A DNA stretch of 64,000 nucleotides from Mycobacterium sp. DL99 (GTDB lineage: Bacteria > Actinomycetota > Actinomycetes > Mycobacteriales > Mycobacteriaceae): the NCBI RefSeq assembly GCF_004762045.1, contig NZ_SJOM01000007.1, forward strand, positions 487,818-551,817, read 5' to 3'. Numbering within the stretch: the stretch's first letter is position 1; the number at the start of each line of letters is the position of its first letter. Shown one piece after another: positions 7,700 to 16,096 of the stretch. The position numbers and the translations under genes were made by a program. A model generated the notes under the pieces. The model saw only the letters and a program-made list of their open reading frames with translations. It did no database searches and was not told the origin of the DNA.

Positions 7700-8662
7700 A
7701 TGGAGAAACAGCACCGTATTGCAGTTGTGGCCCTGGACGGTGTCACGGCATTGGACATTGCGATTCCGGTCGATGTCTTCACGATTGACCGTGATGTCCC
7801 GTATGACTTGAGAGTCTGCGGGATGTCGGATCGCGTCAGTACTGCATCGGGCCTGGCCCTGGCGGTCGACCACGGTCTTGATGCAGTGGGTGAGGCCGAT
7901 ACCGTGATCGTCCCGGGATATCAGCCGGTGGATCGGCCCGTTCCTTCCCCAGTGCTTGACGCGCTGGTAGAGAGTGTGGCGCGAGGTGCCAGGGTGGCGT
8001 CAATTTGCACGGGGGCGTTTGCTTTGGCTGCCGCTGGCGTCCTAGACGGTCGACGAGCCACCACGCATTGGCAGCATCTTGGGGAATTCGAGGAGCTGTT
8101 TCCATCGGTGCAAATCGATCGGGATGTCCTCTATGTCGACAACGGCAATGTCCTTACCTCTGCCGGAATGTGCTGCGGGATCGACATGTGCTTGTACATG
8201 GTGATGCGGGATCTTGGTGCCGCGACCGCGAATCGGGTAGCTCGTGCCTTGGTCGCCCCACCTCATCGCGATGGGGGACAGGCGCAGTATGTCCCCGCGG
8301 CGGTTGCGATTGTCGGGGACACTTCGTTGGCTGCCACGCGGGCCTGGGTATTGGGCCGACTCGCCGAGACAATCACCGTCGCAGAAATGGCCCAGCACGC
8401 GCGGATGTCGGTGCGGACCTTCATGCGCCGCTTCACCGATGAAACCGGAACGACTCCGTTGCAGTGGCTGGTGAATGCACGCATTACCGCTGCCCGCGAA
8501 CTACTTGAAATAACCGACTATTCGATCGACCGCGTCGCACAGGACTCCGGGTTGGGGTCGGCTGCCAATCTCCGCCTCCATTTTCGTCGCAGCCTGGCCA
8601 CGACTCCAACTGCATACCGCCAAGCCTTCTCGTGTGACTACGCCACAGCGACGGCCGTCTGA
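7700..8662 (+). CDS. GlxA-family transcriptional regulator (DJ-1/PfpI domain plus AraC HTH)
   Basis: Cytosolic regulator of about 320 residues. The N-terminal half is a DJ-1/PfpI-like domain (VVALDGVTALDIAIPVDVF, with the nucleophile-elbow segment SICTGAFALAAAGVLDGR and THW), and the C-terminal ~100 residues form a double helix-turn-helix of the AraC type (VAEMAQHARMSVRTFMRRF and a second helix pair ending in LRLHFRRSLATTPTAYR). Starts at 7673 and 7700 are both possible; 7700 (MEKQHRI) is chosen since the domain begins there. It precedes a Rid protein and an SDR on the same strand, which are its likely targets. A decayed copy of its HTH lies at 9455-9597. Confidence 0.92.
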   Translation: MEKQHRIAVVALDGVTALDIAIPVDVFTIDRDVPYDLRVCGMSDRVSTASGLALAVDHGLDAVGEADTVIVPGYQPVDRPVPSPVLDALVESVARGARVASICTGAFALAAAGVLDGRRATTHWQHLGEFEELFPSVQIDRDVLYVDNGNVLTSAGMCCGIDMCLYMVMRDLGAATANRVARALVAPPHRDGGQAQYVPAAVAIVGDTSLAATRAWVLGRLAETITVAEMAQHARMSVRTFMRRFTDETGTTPLQWLVNARITAARELLEITDYSIDRVAQDSGLGSAANLRLHFRRSLATTPTAYRQAFSCDYATATAV

Positions 8663-8899
8663 ACGGTCGAACCCAGCGATCCAAAAGCTGATCCGACGGG
8701 GAGCACCACACGACAAACATGTTCCCGCCGCTGTCGGATCATTCGACGCTCCAACCGGGGCGCGGAAGGTGGCGTCGCTGTCGTCTACGCATTGCGTTGC
8801 ACACCTCGCCGGGGATTACGGAGCGTCGCGATGGAGGACGTCGGCCGCTCGTCCCGCTGGAACACCTGACCCGCATCAGTCACAAGGAAAGGAAACGCA

Positions 8900-9319
8900 A
8901 TGACCATCCACACTGTTGAGGTCCCCGAAGACTCTGAGATCTTCGGCAAGACCGTCAGCGCTTTCGCGAGTTTTGGCTATTCCGCGGCAGTGCGCTCACA
9001 CGGGCACCTATTCATTGCCGGCACTATCGGCCGGCGCCCCGACAGCACCATCCCTGAGGGCATCGAGGAACAGACCGAGATCGCCATTCGGAAGCTGCAG
9101 GAGATTCTCCGTCTGGAAGGACTCGATCTGTCTGCGCTCGTCGATGTCACCAGCTACCACGTCGACATCCACCAGCACCTGTCCGGCTTTACCAAGGCGA
9201 AGGCCCGCCTGATCAAGCCTCCTTACCCGACTTGGTCACTGATCGGCGTCAGCGGGCTCGCTAGCCCCGGACTGCTTGTCGAAATCCGCGCTACCGCAGC
9301 ATATCCCGACGGATCCTGA
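8900..9319 (+). CDS. Rid-family (YjgF/YER057c/UK114) protein
   Basis: 139-residue trimeric-barrel protein of the Rid superfamily, with the fold signatures FIAGTIGRRPDSTIPEGIEEQTEIAIRK (read in parts), LDLSALVDVTSYHVDI and a terminal GLLVEIRATAAYP. Archetypal RidA deaminates reactive 2-aminoacrylate-type imines using an arginine before the last strand; at that place this protein reads SGLASP, so it lacks that arginine and probably belongs to a Rid subgroup of unknown reaction. AAGGAAAGG stands just before ATG 8900. The GlxA-type regulator lies upstream and an SDR downstream. Confidence 0.9.
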   Translation: MTIHTVEVPEDSEIFGKTVSAFASFGYSAAVRSHGHLFIAGTIGRRPDSTIPEGIEEQTEIAIRKLQEILRLEGLDLSALVDVTSYHVDIHQHLSGFTKAKARLIKPPYPTWSLIGVSGLASPGLLVEIRATAAYPDGS

Positions 9320-9454
9320 GCGTACCTGCTTCTTATACCTGGACGCAGACGTGATCTACGGTCTCGCTTCTGAGTTGAGTTTCCATCAGCGACCCGCACG
9401 CGAGGACCATCGGGCGGATAGGCCGGGCATCTCCGCCCGTCGAACATGTCTCCG

Positions 9455-9597
9455 GTCCAAACGCCGTCGCAGAGCTGGCCCAGCACGCCCGGATGTCGGT
9501 GCGGACCTTCGTGCGCCGTTCGCCGTGCGCCGACGAGAACGATTGCGTTGCAGTGGCTCGTCATCGCCCGCCTTGCCGCTGCACGTGAATTACGGTG
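9455..9597 (+). pseudogene. Remnant of an AraC-type HTH domain
   Basis: The DNA aligns with 8370-8515 of the upstream GlxA-type gene: GCAGAGCTGGCCCAGCACGC, then CGGATGTCGGTGCGGACCTT and later TTGCAGTGGCT followed by GCCGCTGC. Translated in pieces it gives VAELAQHARMSVRTFVRR and, after a frameshift, ALQWLVIARLAAAREL. No complete domain remains. It is either the tail of a second GlxA-like gene or a partial tandem duplication; divergence at many sites favours an old paralogue. Confidence 0.75.
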
Positions 9598-9694
9598 GCC
9601 AAATCCTTTTGAAACCTGTCAATTACGCCACTCGTGTGTTGTTTGGCGGGAGAGGACTCTGGTCAGAGAAACATCAATCGTTCGAGAGGAAACG

Positions 9695-10435
9695 ATGTCG
9701 GATCTGACGGGAAAGCGGGCTCTGGTAACCGGCGCTGCGCGAGGCATCGGGGCAGCCATCGCCGTGGAGCTGGCCACTCGTGGCGCCGATGTGGCCATCA
9801 CGTACCAGCGGTCGGCTGATTCTGCGGCGACTGTCGTTGACAAGATCCGGTCGCTCGGGAGACGGGCCGCGGCGATTCAAGCTGACAGTGCAGACGCAGC
9901 CGCGGTCACATGGTCGATCGGTGAAAGTGTCTCGCAAATTGGCGGATTGGACATCTTGGTCAACAACGCTGGTGTGTTGCATTCGGCGCCGCTGGCCGAG
10001 ACCACACTTGAGCAGATCGATCACATGATCGCAGTGAACATTCGCTCTGTCGTACTAGCTTCACAGGCTGCGATTACCTATCTGCCCGATGGAGGCCGAA
10101 TCGTCTCATTGGGCTCCTGTCTGGCTGAGCGAGTCGCGATAGACTACGCAACGGTCTATTCGATGTCGAAATCTGCGTTGCTGTCCTTCACTCGCGGCCT
10201 GGCACGCGAACTCGGACCGCGCGATATCACCGTCAACCTGGTTCATCCGGGACCGACGGATACCGATATGAATCCTGCAGACGGTGCGGGTGCCGACGGG
10301 TTGAAGGAACTCATGGCGCTCGGACGTTTTTCAAATGTGGTCGACATCGCATCGGCAGTTGGATTTCTGGCGAGCCCGGCTGCCCGAAATATCACCGGCA
10401 CTGGCATCACCGTTGATGGCGGCATGAACGCCTGA
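9695..10435 (+). CDS. Short-chain dehydrogenase/reductase, FabG-like
   Basis: 246-residue NAD(P)-dependent oxidoreductase of the classical SDR group. The cofactor motif is TGAARGIG near the N-terminus, NNAG lies near residue 90, the active-site Ser is in LGSC and the Tyr-x-x-x-Lys is YSMSK, followed by VHPGPTDTDM and the C-terminal TVDGGMNA. The sixth residue after the first glycine-rich loop (ITYQRS) is consistent with NADP(H). The start ATG 9695 has GAGAGGA upstream; the longer open frame to 9446 only covers the AraC relic. It follows the Rid gene by 375 bp and may still be under control of the GlxA-type regulator. Substrate unknown. Confidence 0.92.
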   Translation: MSDLTGKRALVTGAARGIGAAIAVELATRGADVAITYQRSADSAATVVDKIRSLGRRAAAIQADSADAAAVTWSIGESVSQIGGLDILVNNAGVLHSAPLAETTLEQIDHMIAVNIRSVVLASQAAITYLPDGGRIVSLGSCLAERVAIDYATVYSMSKSALLSFTRGLARELGPRDITVNLVHPGPTDTDMNPADGAGADGLKELMALGRFSNVVDIASAVGFLASPAARNITGTGITVDGGMNA

Positions 10436-10444
10436 ACGCGCGGT

Positions 10445-10882
10445 CTACCTGCTACACATGAAGCCGTGACCCATGGCGCCTTGCCGTCTCGACGCGCATA
10501 TTGGGCGTGCGTGATCACCCCGGTGCCTGATGGGAATCCAAACAGTCACCGCTGCAATTGATTCCGTATGTGCCAGCTGTATGCCGGCTTGGGCACCTTG
10601 GCTGTGAACGAAGTCGACGACGCGAATCCAGCGGTCGCGTTGTGCGTCGTTCCAAATGCCGGCGCATTCGGCGGTGATGCGCGCCTCGGGGCTGATGCCC
10701 GTCGCCTCCACCATTACGAGGCCGGCACCCCCGGCCGCGTAGGTGCCGGCGTTCACGAGGTGCCAGTCATGGGGCATGCCGTCGCCTTCGAGGCACATGT
10801 ACTGGCACATCGGCGAGACCCAAACCCGGTTACGGAAGGAAACGCCCCTGATCGTCAACGGTTCGAAAAGACTTGGGGTCAC
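10445..10882 (-). pseudogene. Old-yellow-enzyme family flavin oxidoreductase, 5' fragment
   Basis: The first ~105 residues are a clear NADH:flavin oxidoreductase/OYE N-terminus: SLFEPLTIRGVSFRNRV, SPMCQY, DWHLVNAGTYAAGGAGLV, VEATGISPEARIT and GAQAGIQLAHT. The family should continue with an AGRK segment and some 250 more residues. Instead the frame runs into unrelated sequence (ESIAAVTVW...) and stops; no FMN-phosphate segment follows on any frame. It is a 3'-truncated gene whose lost end was replaced by the border of the SDR gene, with which it converges. Confidence 0.85.
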
Positions 10883-11072
10883 GGTCGTGATGGTCCTTTT
10901 CTGACTGCTTTTGCTGCTGGACGACGCTGTAGGCCGCGCGTCCCGTCAACCCTCCGCTGTTCGTCGATAGCTGGCGAGAGGAGAAGGTGCCGAAATCCGT
11001 TAGAAAGTGGCCGATCCGCAACCGACCGCCTCGATCGCAACCGAGGGCGCGGGGGCCGGTCGATAGCGCCAA

Positions 11073-11111
11073 AGAGCCCCCACCGATGCACTACGTCCGT
11101 GGAGGCTCTTC
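11073..11111 (-). terminator. Hairpin terminator after the ABM monooxygenase gene
   Basis: AAGAGCC (11073-11079) and GGCTCTT (11105-11111) form a stem that extends inward through CCAC/GTGG. It lies 14 bp beyond the stop of the minus-strand gene at 11125. No long U-tract follows, as is common in high-GC actinobacteria. Confidence 0.6.
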
Positions 11112-11124
11112 GTGCTGACAGCCT

Positions 11125-11421
11125 TCAGGGCAGGTCGACTACTTCGAACTCGAGCAGGTCGGCCCCGGTGGCCACCGGTTCGCGTCCGTCGGCGACCGGT
11201 CTGTGGTCAGCAGTCTTCGCCCGCCAGGCATCAAAGGACTCCTGACTCTCCCAGACTGTCATCACGAAGTACCGATCGTCACCTTTGACCGGGCGCAACA
11301 AGGTAAAGCCTTCGAATCCAGGTTCGCCATCGACCATGCGCGCCCGTGCAGCAAAGCGCCCTTCCAATTCAGCACCCTGGTCTGCCGGAACGTGCAGGGC
11401 ATTGATCTTGACTACAGACAT
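11125..11421 (-). CDS. Antibiotic biosynthesis monooxygenase-fold protein, MhuD-like heme oxygenase
   Basis: 98-residue dimeric alpha/beta-barrel protein resembling M. tuberculosis MhuD (Rv3592), which degrades heme to mycobilin and iron: VVKINAL, then PGFEGFTLLRPVKG, RYFVMTVWES, FDAW and PVATGADLLEFEVVDL follow MhuD without gaps. Asn7 and Trp66 of the heme pocket are present. The proximal heme ligand, His75 in MhuD, is Pro here, while a histidine stands two places earlier (His73). The protein may bind heme with a shifted ligand or may act on another substrate. AAGGAGATCC lies right before ATG 11421. A hairpin follows the gene, which seems monocistronic. Confidence 0.82.
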   Translation of the reverse strand: MSVVKINALHVPADQGAELEGRFAARARMVDGEPGFEGFTLLRPVKGDDRYFVMTVWESQESFDAWRAKTADHRPVADGREPVATGADLLEFEVVDLP

Positions 11422-11758
11422 GGATCTCCTTGTGTCATCAATTGTTAGCGGCGGTCACTCAGCAATGAGTGCCACCGATCTTCGGTGAGGGACCGCACAT
11501 GGCCTGATGCTGTTCACCGATCACGTTCAACAGTACTGAAGGTCCAGCTCCTGAACACTGTGACGTTCCATGCCTAGCGAGCTGAAAAGCGCTGTCGCGC
11601 TGCAGATAACACGATGGCAGCAATCTGATGCAGACTGGCACGATCGCCGCTGGCAACGTACGGAAGCCCCGACGACGATGAAAGGGCGCGTTTCTGCACA
11701 AGCACAGGAAAGGTAAACGCTGCTGATCGCCATCGCTCAATCGCGGGAGAATTTATTC
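11422..11758. other. Gene-free spacer
   Basis: About 340 bp upstream of both the ABM gene (minus) and the HemD-like gene (plus). It should hold both promoters. Open frames on the minus strand (11459-11740) show no family signature. No clear palindromic operator was seen. Confidence 0.4.
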
Positions 11759-12697
11759 ATGAATGTCCACGTGGTCAGCGCTTTTCAGCGAGCGCGAACG
11801 GACGACTCTCGTGAACGCGGCCGCACGCTGGACGGCAAGAACGTGACGGCGCCACAGTTGCGACAAGGCGATTCGCCCCGCGCTGGCCTCCCCCTTGAAG
11901 GTCGCCGGATCGGGGTGACTGCGGCCCGGAAGGCCCAAGAACAGATCGAGATGTTCCAGCGACGCGGCGCCGATATCATGTGGGCGCCTGCGCTTTCACT
12001 TGTCCCGTCGATGATCGACCAGCGGGAGTTGCGGCGCACTACACAGGCCGTTGTGTCCAGACCGGTGGATCTGTTTCTGGCGACAACCGGTACCGGTATC
12101 AACTCCTGGTTCGAATCCGCCGACTCATGGGGGCTGGGTCACGAACTGGTTCGAATCGCCTCCGGCGCAGAGGTGTTGGCTCGGGGACCGAAGTCGGCCG
12201 GTGCACTGGTTGGGCGAGGAGTGCACGTCGACTGGTCGCCGCAGAGTGAGTGTTTTGCAGATGTCTTGACCTACCTTGGCCGCAGAGACCTGTCAGGTAA
12301 GCGTATCGTCTTGCAGGAGCATGGCCACTCGCTGGATCACGCAGCCCAGGTCCTGCGCGGGCGGGGTGCTGAGGTGGTTGTCGCCTCGATCTACCGCGTC
12401 GATGGACCTGAATCGCCGGCCCGGCTTGATGAGCTTCTCGATCTGATCGTCGGTCATGCCCTCGATGCGCTCACCTTCACCTCTGCGCCTGCCGTTGCCT
12501 CGCTCATGGGTGCCGCTGCGCACACCCGTCGCGAATCTGCCGTCGTCAATGCGCTGCACGGCGACATTGTCGTTGCATGCGTGGGCCCGGTGGCTGCGGA
12601 CGCATTCTCGCCCTGGAATATTCCCGTCATCGTGCCTCGTCGCTATCGGCTCGGCGCCCTCGTCAAGCTCGTTGAGTCCCGGCTAACGCCACGCTGA
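11759..12697 (+). CDS. Uroporphyrinogen-III synthase (HemD)-fold protein
   Basis: 312-residue protein with the two-lobed HemD fold: LEGRRIGVTAARKAQEQIEMF opens lobe one, FLATTGTGINSWFE and EVLARGPKSAGAL follow, and lobe two ends with TFTSAPAVASLM and VACVGPVAADAF. Mycobacteria carry a HemD-like paralogue (Rv0260c) fused to a C-terminal DNA-binding domain and linked to nitrogen assimilation. This protein matches the HemD part of that type but stops right after the second lobe (LGALVKLVESRL), without the winged helix. The N-terminal ~45 residues are poorly conserved, so a later start is possible. It is not in a heme operon, although a heme-oxygenase-like gene is divergent from it. Catalytic role uncertain. 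Confidence 0.78.
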   Translation: MNVHVVSAFQRARTDDSRERGRTLDGKNVTAPQLRQGDSPRAGLPLEGRRIGVTAARKAQEQIEMFQRRGADIMWAPALSLVPSMIDQRELRRTTQAVVSRPVDLFLATTGTGINSWFESADSWGLGHELVRIASGAEVLARGPKSAGALVGRGVHVDWSPQSECFADVLTYLGRRDLSGKRIVLQEHGHSLDHAAQVLRGRGAEVVVASIYRVDGPESPARLDELLDLIVGHALDALTFTSAPAVASLMGAAAHTRRESAVVNALHGDIVVACVGPVAADAFSPWNIPVIVPRRYRLGALVKLVESRLTPR

Positions 12698-12900
12698 GAC
12701 ATGAACCAGAATCGATTGGCACACTCAACTTACGCCGCATCACGGCGCGTGGCGGCACCAGAGTGCCCCGCCAGCAGGCCTTTTGATCACGCTGTCCGTT
12801 GTCCGAGGCCGGATAGTTTCGCTAACGAGAATGGGAGCGTTGGTATGGGCGGATCGGCATGAGTCACGGACGACCTCGCCATGTGCGTTTGATTGAGTTG

Positions 12901-13314
12901 ATGCGTTCCCAAGTGTCGAACATTGCTCCTTGTTTGAGCTTGGGAGTGGTTTGCGCCGTGCTTTGCACCGCCTGTGCGGCACCTATAGATCGGCGATCTA
13001 CGACACCATGGCCTGCATCAGTTGGTCGCTCTCATATAGCACGTGACGTTGTTGATGGACTGGAGCGCAATGGGTTACAGCCGGGAAGACCTGTTGACAC
13101 CAGCGCCGCGGACTGCCCGAAGACCGGATGCGTTCAGTCGATCACCACTGAGCGCATGCAGGTGCTCTCATTCCGGACAAGTGGTGCGGCTCAGATATAC
13201 GCAGCAGATCACAGCATGCGCCAGGTGATGACCGTAGTAGTCGCCTTCGCCCCCACGGTGCGTGCGGAGGAGTGTCAAACCTACTGGGACGGCATCACCC
13301 GACTGATGAGCTGA
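12901..13314 (+). CDS. Putative small lipoprotein
   Basis: 137 residues from ATG 12901; the frame is open from 12859 (MSHGRP...). From 12901 the N-terminus is a typical lipoprotein signal: MRSQ, a hydrophobic stretch CLSLGVVCAVL and the lipobox LCTAC with the modified Cys about residue 25. The mature part holds two close cysteines (CPKTGC) and one more in AEECQTYW, which could form disulfides outside the membrane. The central segment with VQSITTERMQVLSF and the DGITRLM end resembles small mycobacterial secreted proteins of unknown role. It is monocistronic. Confidence 0.65.
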   Translation: MRSQVSNIAPCLSLGVVCAVLCTACAAPIDRRSTTPWPASVGRSHIARDVVDGLERNGLQPGRPVDTSAADCPKTGCVQSITTERMQVLSFRTSGAAQIYAADHSMRQVMTVVVAFAPTVRAEECQTYWDGITRLMS

Positions 13315-13780
13315 GTGGGACCCTGCGGCGAATCGCGCTTGGATGCGGTAGTGCGCGTCTTCGGTAGGTAGCTTGATGACGATACTGGGCTGCGTGTTCT
13401 ACGCCTCGTCGATAGCAGTGGTCGACCGCCGCGCGCTTTCCGTCGTAGATTGCCCCAGATTTGTCGCCGAAAGCGATGAGTTGCTCCAACCACATCCCGG
13501 TAGTGACGGTGTGTCCAGCCGCTTACAGGTAGATCGTTGAATTCGCGAGTGTGAGGGTGACATCACGAAGTGGCATCTCTGACGCTGGCGGGAGGAATAA
13601 AGGCGGCACTGACCAGGTTCGTGGAGGCGTGCCTGTCATCCACGAAAGCCATCCGACCCCAACGGCGGTGAGCTCTTTGCGCAACGCAACAGTGGCTACG
13701 TTGGACCGTTCACCGAATCTCTGCATCCGGCCGACGGCGAGATCTGAGCGTCCGAGCGCGACAAGCAAACGGGGCCATAG
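13315..13780. other. Region without a supported gene
   Basis: About 465 bp. On the minus strand the frame 13295-13495 (starting MWLEQLIAFGDK) and part of 13523-13888 look somewhat protein-like in composition but match no family and have no complete domain; they may be debris of a gene. No operator or hairpin stands out. Confidence 0.35.
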
Positions 13781-14575
13781 GTGAAGGTCGGTGAGCTCAG
13801 GATTCTGCCTGTTGACGACGGTGTCGGGGTCGAAGTTGCGGACGAGATCCTCAGTCGCCCAGACGTCGCTGATGCCTGGGCGTGTCATCCTGATGAAGTC
13901 CGGTCAGACGGAACCCTGGAGCTTCCGTTGGGTGGGTTCTGTATCACGACCGGCGATCAGGTGGTCCTTGTCGACGCGGGGGTGGGCGCGTACGACGACG
14001 GGAAGTACGTGGGCGGCGGACTGCTGGATAGTCTGCGTGATTGCGGGATAGCGCCGGACGATGTCACCGACGTCGTCTTCACTCATCTTCACTTTGACCA
14101 TGTCGGCTGGGCGAGCCATCGGGGTGACGTCGTCTTCTCCAGAGCTACTTTCAGAGTCCATCGTGCCGACTGGGAGTATTTCGTCACAGGCTCGGATGCA
14201 GCCGACGCCGCTATCGAGAAGCTCACCCCGATTGAATCGCAACTGGAGTTGTTCGATACCGATTTCACCGTGGCCCCCGGGATCGACGCAATCCATACTC
14301 CTGGACACACACCCGGTTCGGTGATGTACGTAGTGTCGTCACGAGGCGAGCGGGCGCTGCTTCTCGGCGACATCGCGCACTCTGTCGTCCAGTTCAGCGA
14401 GAGGGACTGGCAGGTGATCTGGGATATCGACCCGTCAGCGGCGTCAGCAGCTCGGAACCGGATCGCCGACGAGGCGGCCGACACGGGTGATGTCCTTGTC
14501 GCCGCGCACTTCCCCGGTATGCGGTTCGGGCGGGTGATCAAGACGGGTGGCCAGCGTCGGTTCGTCGCAGTCTGA
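13781..14575 (+). CDS. Metallo-beta-lactamase-fold hydrolase
   Basis: 264-residue hydrolase of the lactonase/glyoxalase-II-like MBL group. The metal motif is THLHFDHVGW near residue 107, with further ligands expected at the HTPGHTPGS histidine, the Asp in LLGDIAHS and the His in AAHFPGMRFG. The N-terminal VLVDAGVG strand is standard. The fold is complete. AHL-lactonase-like and quorum-quenching relatives share this pattern, but so do many metabolic hydrolases, so the substrate is open. The gene stands alone, followed by a convergent thiolase gene about 245 bp on. Confidence 0.9.
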   Translation: MKVGELRILPVDDGVGVEVADEILSRPDVADAWACHPDEVRSDGTLELPLGGFCITTGDQVVLVDAGVGAYDDGKYVGGGLLDSLRDCGIAPDDVTDVVFTHLHFDHVGWASHRGDVVFSRATFRVHRADWEYFVTGSDAADAAIEKLTPIESQLELFDTDFTVAPGIDAIHTPGHTPGSVMYVVSSRGERALLLGDIAHSVVQFSERDWQVIWDIDPSAASAARNRIADEAADTGDVLVAAHFPGMRFGRVIKTGGQRRFVAV

Positions 14576-14821
14576 GTCCGATGCGCCGCGAACATGCCGA
14601 AACTTGTTGCCTGAATCACGGGCAGTGTTGCGAGATGCCTGACGACGGGGAACAAGCTGCGGCAGTCTCTTTCGGACCCCAGCGCGCCGCCCAATGGTGA
14701 CGAAGATGTAGGCAGCGGTGCCGGTATTGGCGGCACGAAGAAAGCTAGACATGCCTGAGTCACGACTGCGGGGAGTTGCATTCCCTCAACGGATTCAGTG
14801 ACGCCAACGCCGTCGGGCCTG

Positions 14822-16036
14822 TTATGACAGGCGTTCGAGGATCATCGCCATGCCTTGGCCACCCCCGACGCACATGGTCTCCAGTCCGAATTGCTTGTCA
14901 TGGAACGTCATCGAGTTGATCAGTGTGCTGGTAATCCGGGCCCCCGTCATGCCGAACGGATGCCCGAGTGCAATGGCGCCGCCGTTGATGTTGACCTTGG
15001 CTTCGTCCACACCTAGCTCTCGCATGGAAGGGATGACTTGGGCAGCGAAGGCCTCGTTGATCTCGACCAGGTCGATGTCGCGAATGTCGAGGTTGGCCCG
15101 TTGCAATGCCTGCTTGCTCGCCTCCACAGGCCCGAGCCCCATGATTTCGGGTGACAATCCGGTGACGCCGGTGCTGACGATGCGTGCGAGCGGAGTGATG
15201 CCGAGTTCGGCGGCCTTGGAGTCAGACATCACCACGAGTGCGGCCGCACCGTCGTTGAGTGGGCAGCTGTTGCCGGCGGTTACGGTTCCACCTGTCCTGA
15301 ACACTGGTGGCAGTGCGGAGACGGCTTCCAGGGTGACATCGGTGCGCGGACAGTCGTCGGTGCTTACATAGCTTCCATCGGGTAGACGCACGGGAGCGAT
15401 GTCGCGGCCCCAAAAGCCGTACTGGGTGGCCGCTTCGGCGCGGTTTTGGCTGCGCACCGCGAAGGCGTCCTGATCGGCACGGCTGACTCCCTTGAAGTGG
15501 GCCACGTTCTCGGCGGTCTGCCCCATCGTGATGTAGAGATCCGGTAGCCGATCTTCGGCTCGGGGATCAGTCCAGCCGCGGTTCTCCTGAGCACGGGTGG
15601 CGGTGCGGGACTGGGCTTCGGCAAAGATGGGATTCTGTCCTTCGGGGTTGTCCGAGGCACCGTTGAAGTATCGACTGACAGTCTCTACGCCAGCAGAGAT
15701 GAAGACGTCACCTTCGCCAGATCGGATGGCGTGCAGTGCCATACGAGTCGTCTGCAAGCTGCTGGAACAGTAGCGATTGACGGTGACACCGGGGAGGTGA
15801 TCGAGGCCGGCCAAGACGGCTACCGCTCGGCCCAGGTTGTTTCCGGATTCGCCCGCAGGTTGGCCTACGCCGAGCATCAGGTCGTCGATCTGGGTCGGAT
15901 CGAGTTCGGGAACTTTGGCTAGTGCGGCGAGCACCGCGTGCGCCGCGAGGTCGTCGGCGCGAAGGTCCTTGAGCGATCCTTTGACTGCGCGGCCGATCGG
16001 GGTTCGAGCGGTGGAGACGATGACGGCTTCGGGCAT
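14822..16036 (-). CDS. Acetyl-CoA acyltransferase (thiolase)
   Basis: 404-residue thiolase II-type enzyme that cleaves 3-ketoacyl-CoA with CoA, the last step of beta-oxidation-like pathways. The nucleophile is Cys90 in NRYCSSSLQT; NEAFAAQ, the histidine in GHPFGMTGAR and the second cysteine in CVGGGQGMA are all present near the C-terminus. The length is normal. AGGAG precedes ATG 16036. It lies 60 bp after the SDR gene (16097-16927) on the same strand, so the two are probably cotranscribed and act as dehydrogenase and thiolase on one acyl-CoA series. A CTTGG-N7-CGCA site lies upstream of this pair. Confidence 0.95.
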   Translation of the reverse strand: MPEAVIVSTARTPIGRAVKGSLKDLRADDLAAHAVLAALAKVPELDPTQIDDLMLGVGQPAGESGNNLGRAVAVLAGLDHLPGVTVNRYCSSSLQTTRMALHAIRSGEGDVFISAGVETVSRYFNGASDNPEGQNPIFAEAQSRTATRAQENRGWTDPRAEDRLPDLYITMGQTAENVAHFKGVSRADQDAFAVRSQNRAEAATQYGFWGRDIAPVRLPDGSYVSTDDCPRTDVTLEAVSALPPVFRTGGTVTAGNSCPLNDGAAALVVMSDSKAAELGITPLARIVSTGVTGLSPEIMGLGPVEASKQALQRANLDIRDIDLVEINEAFAAQVIPSMRELGVDEAKVNINGGAIALGHPFGMTGARITSTLINSMTFHDKQFGLETMCVGGGQGMAMILERLS

Positions 16037-16096
16037 GCGGTTACTCCTGTGGTGTTGTTTGTGTGGTCGGTGATATGCGTTGTCGGGGTGAGGGAT

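Noticed and set aside
8370..9597. Recent tandem duplication of the GlxA-type HTH
   Set aside because: The second copy differs at many sites and carries frameshifts, so an old paralogue relic fits better than a recent duplication.
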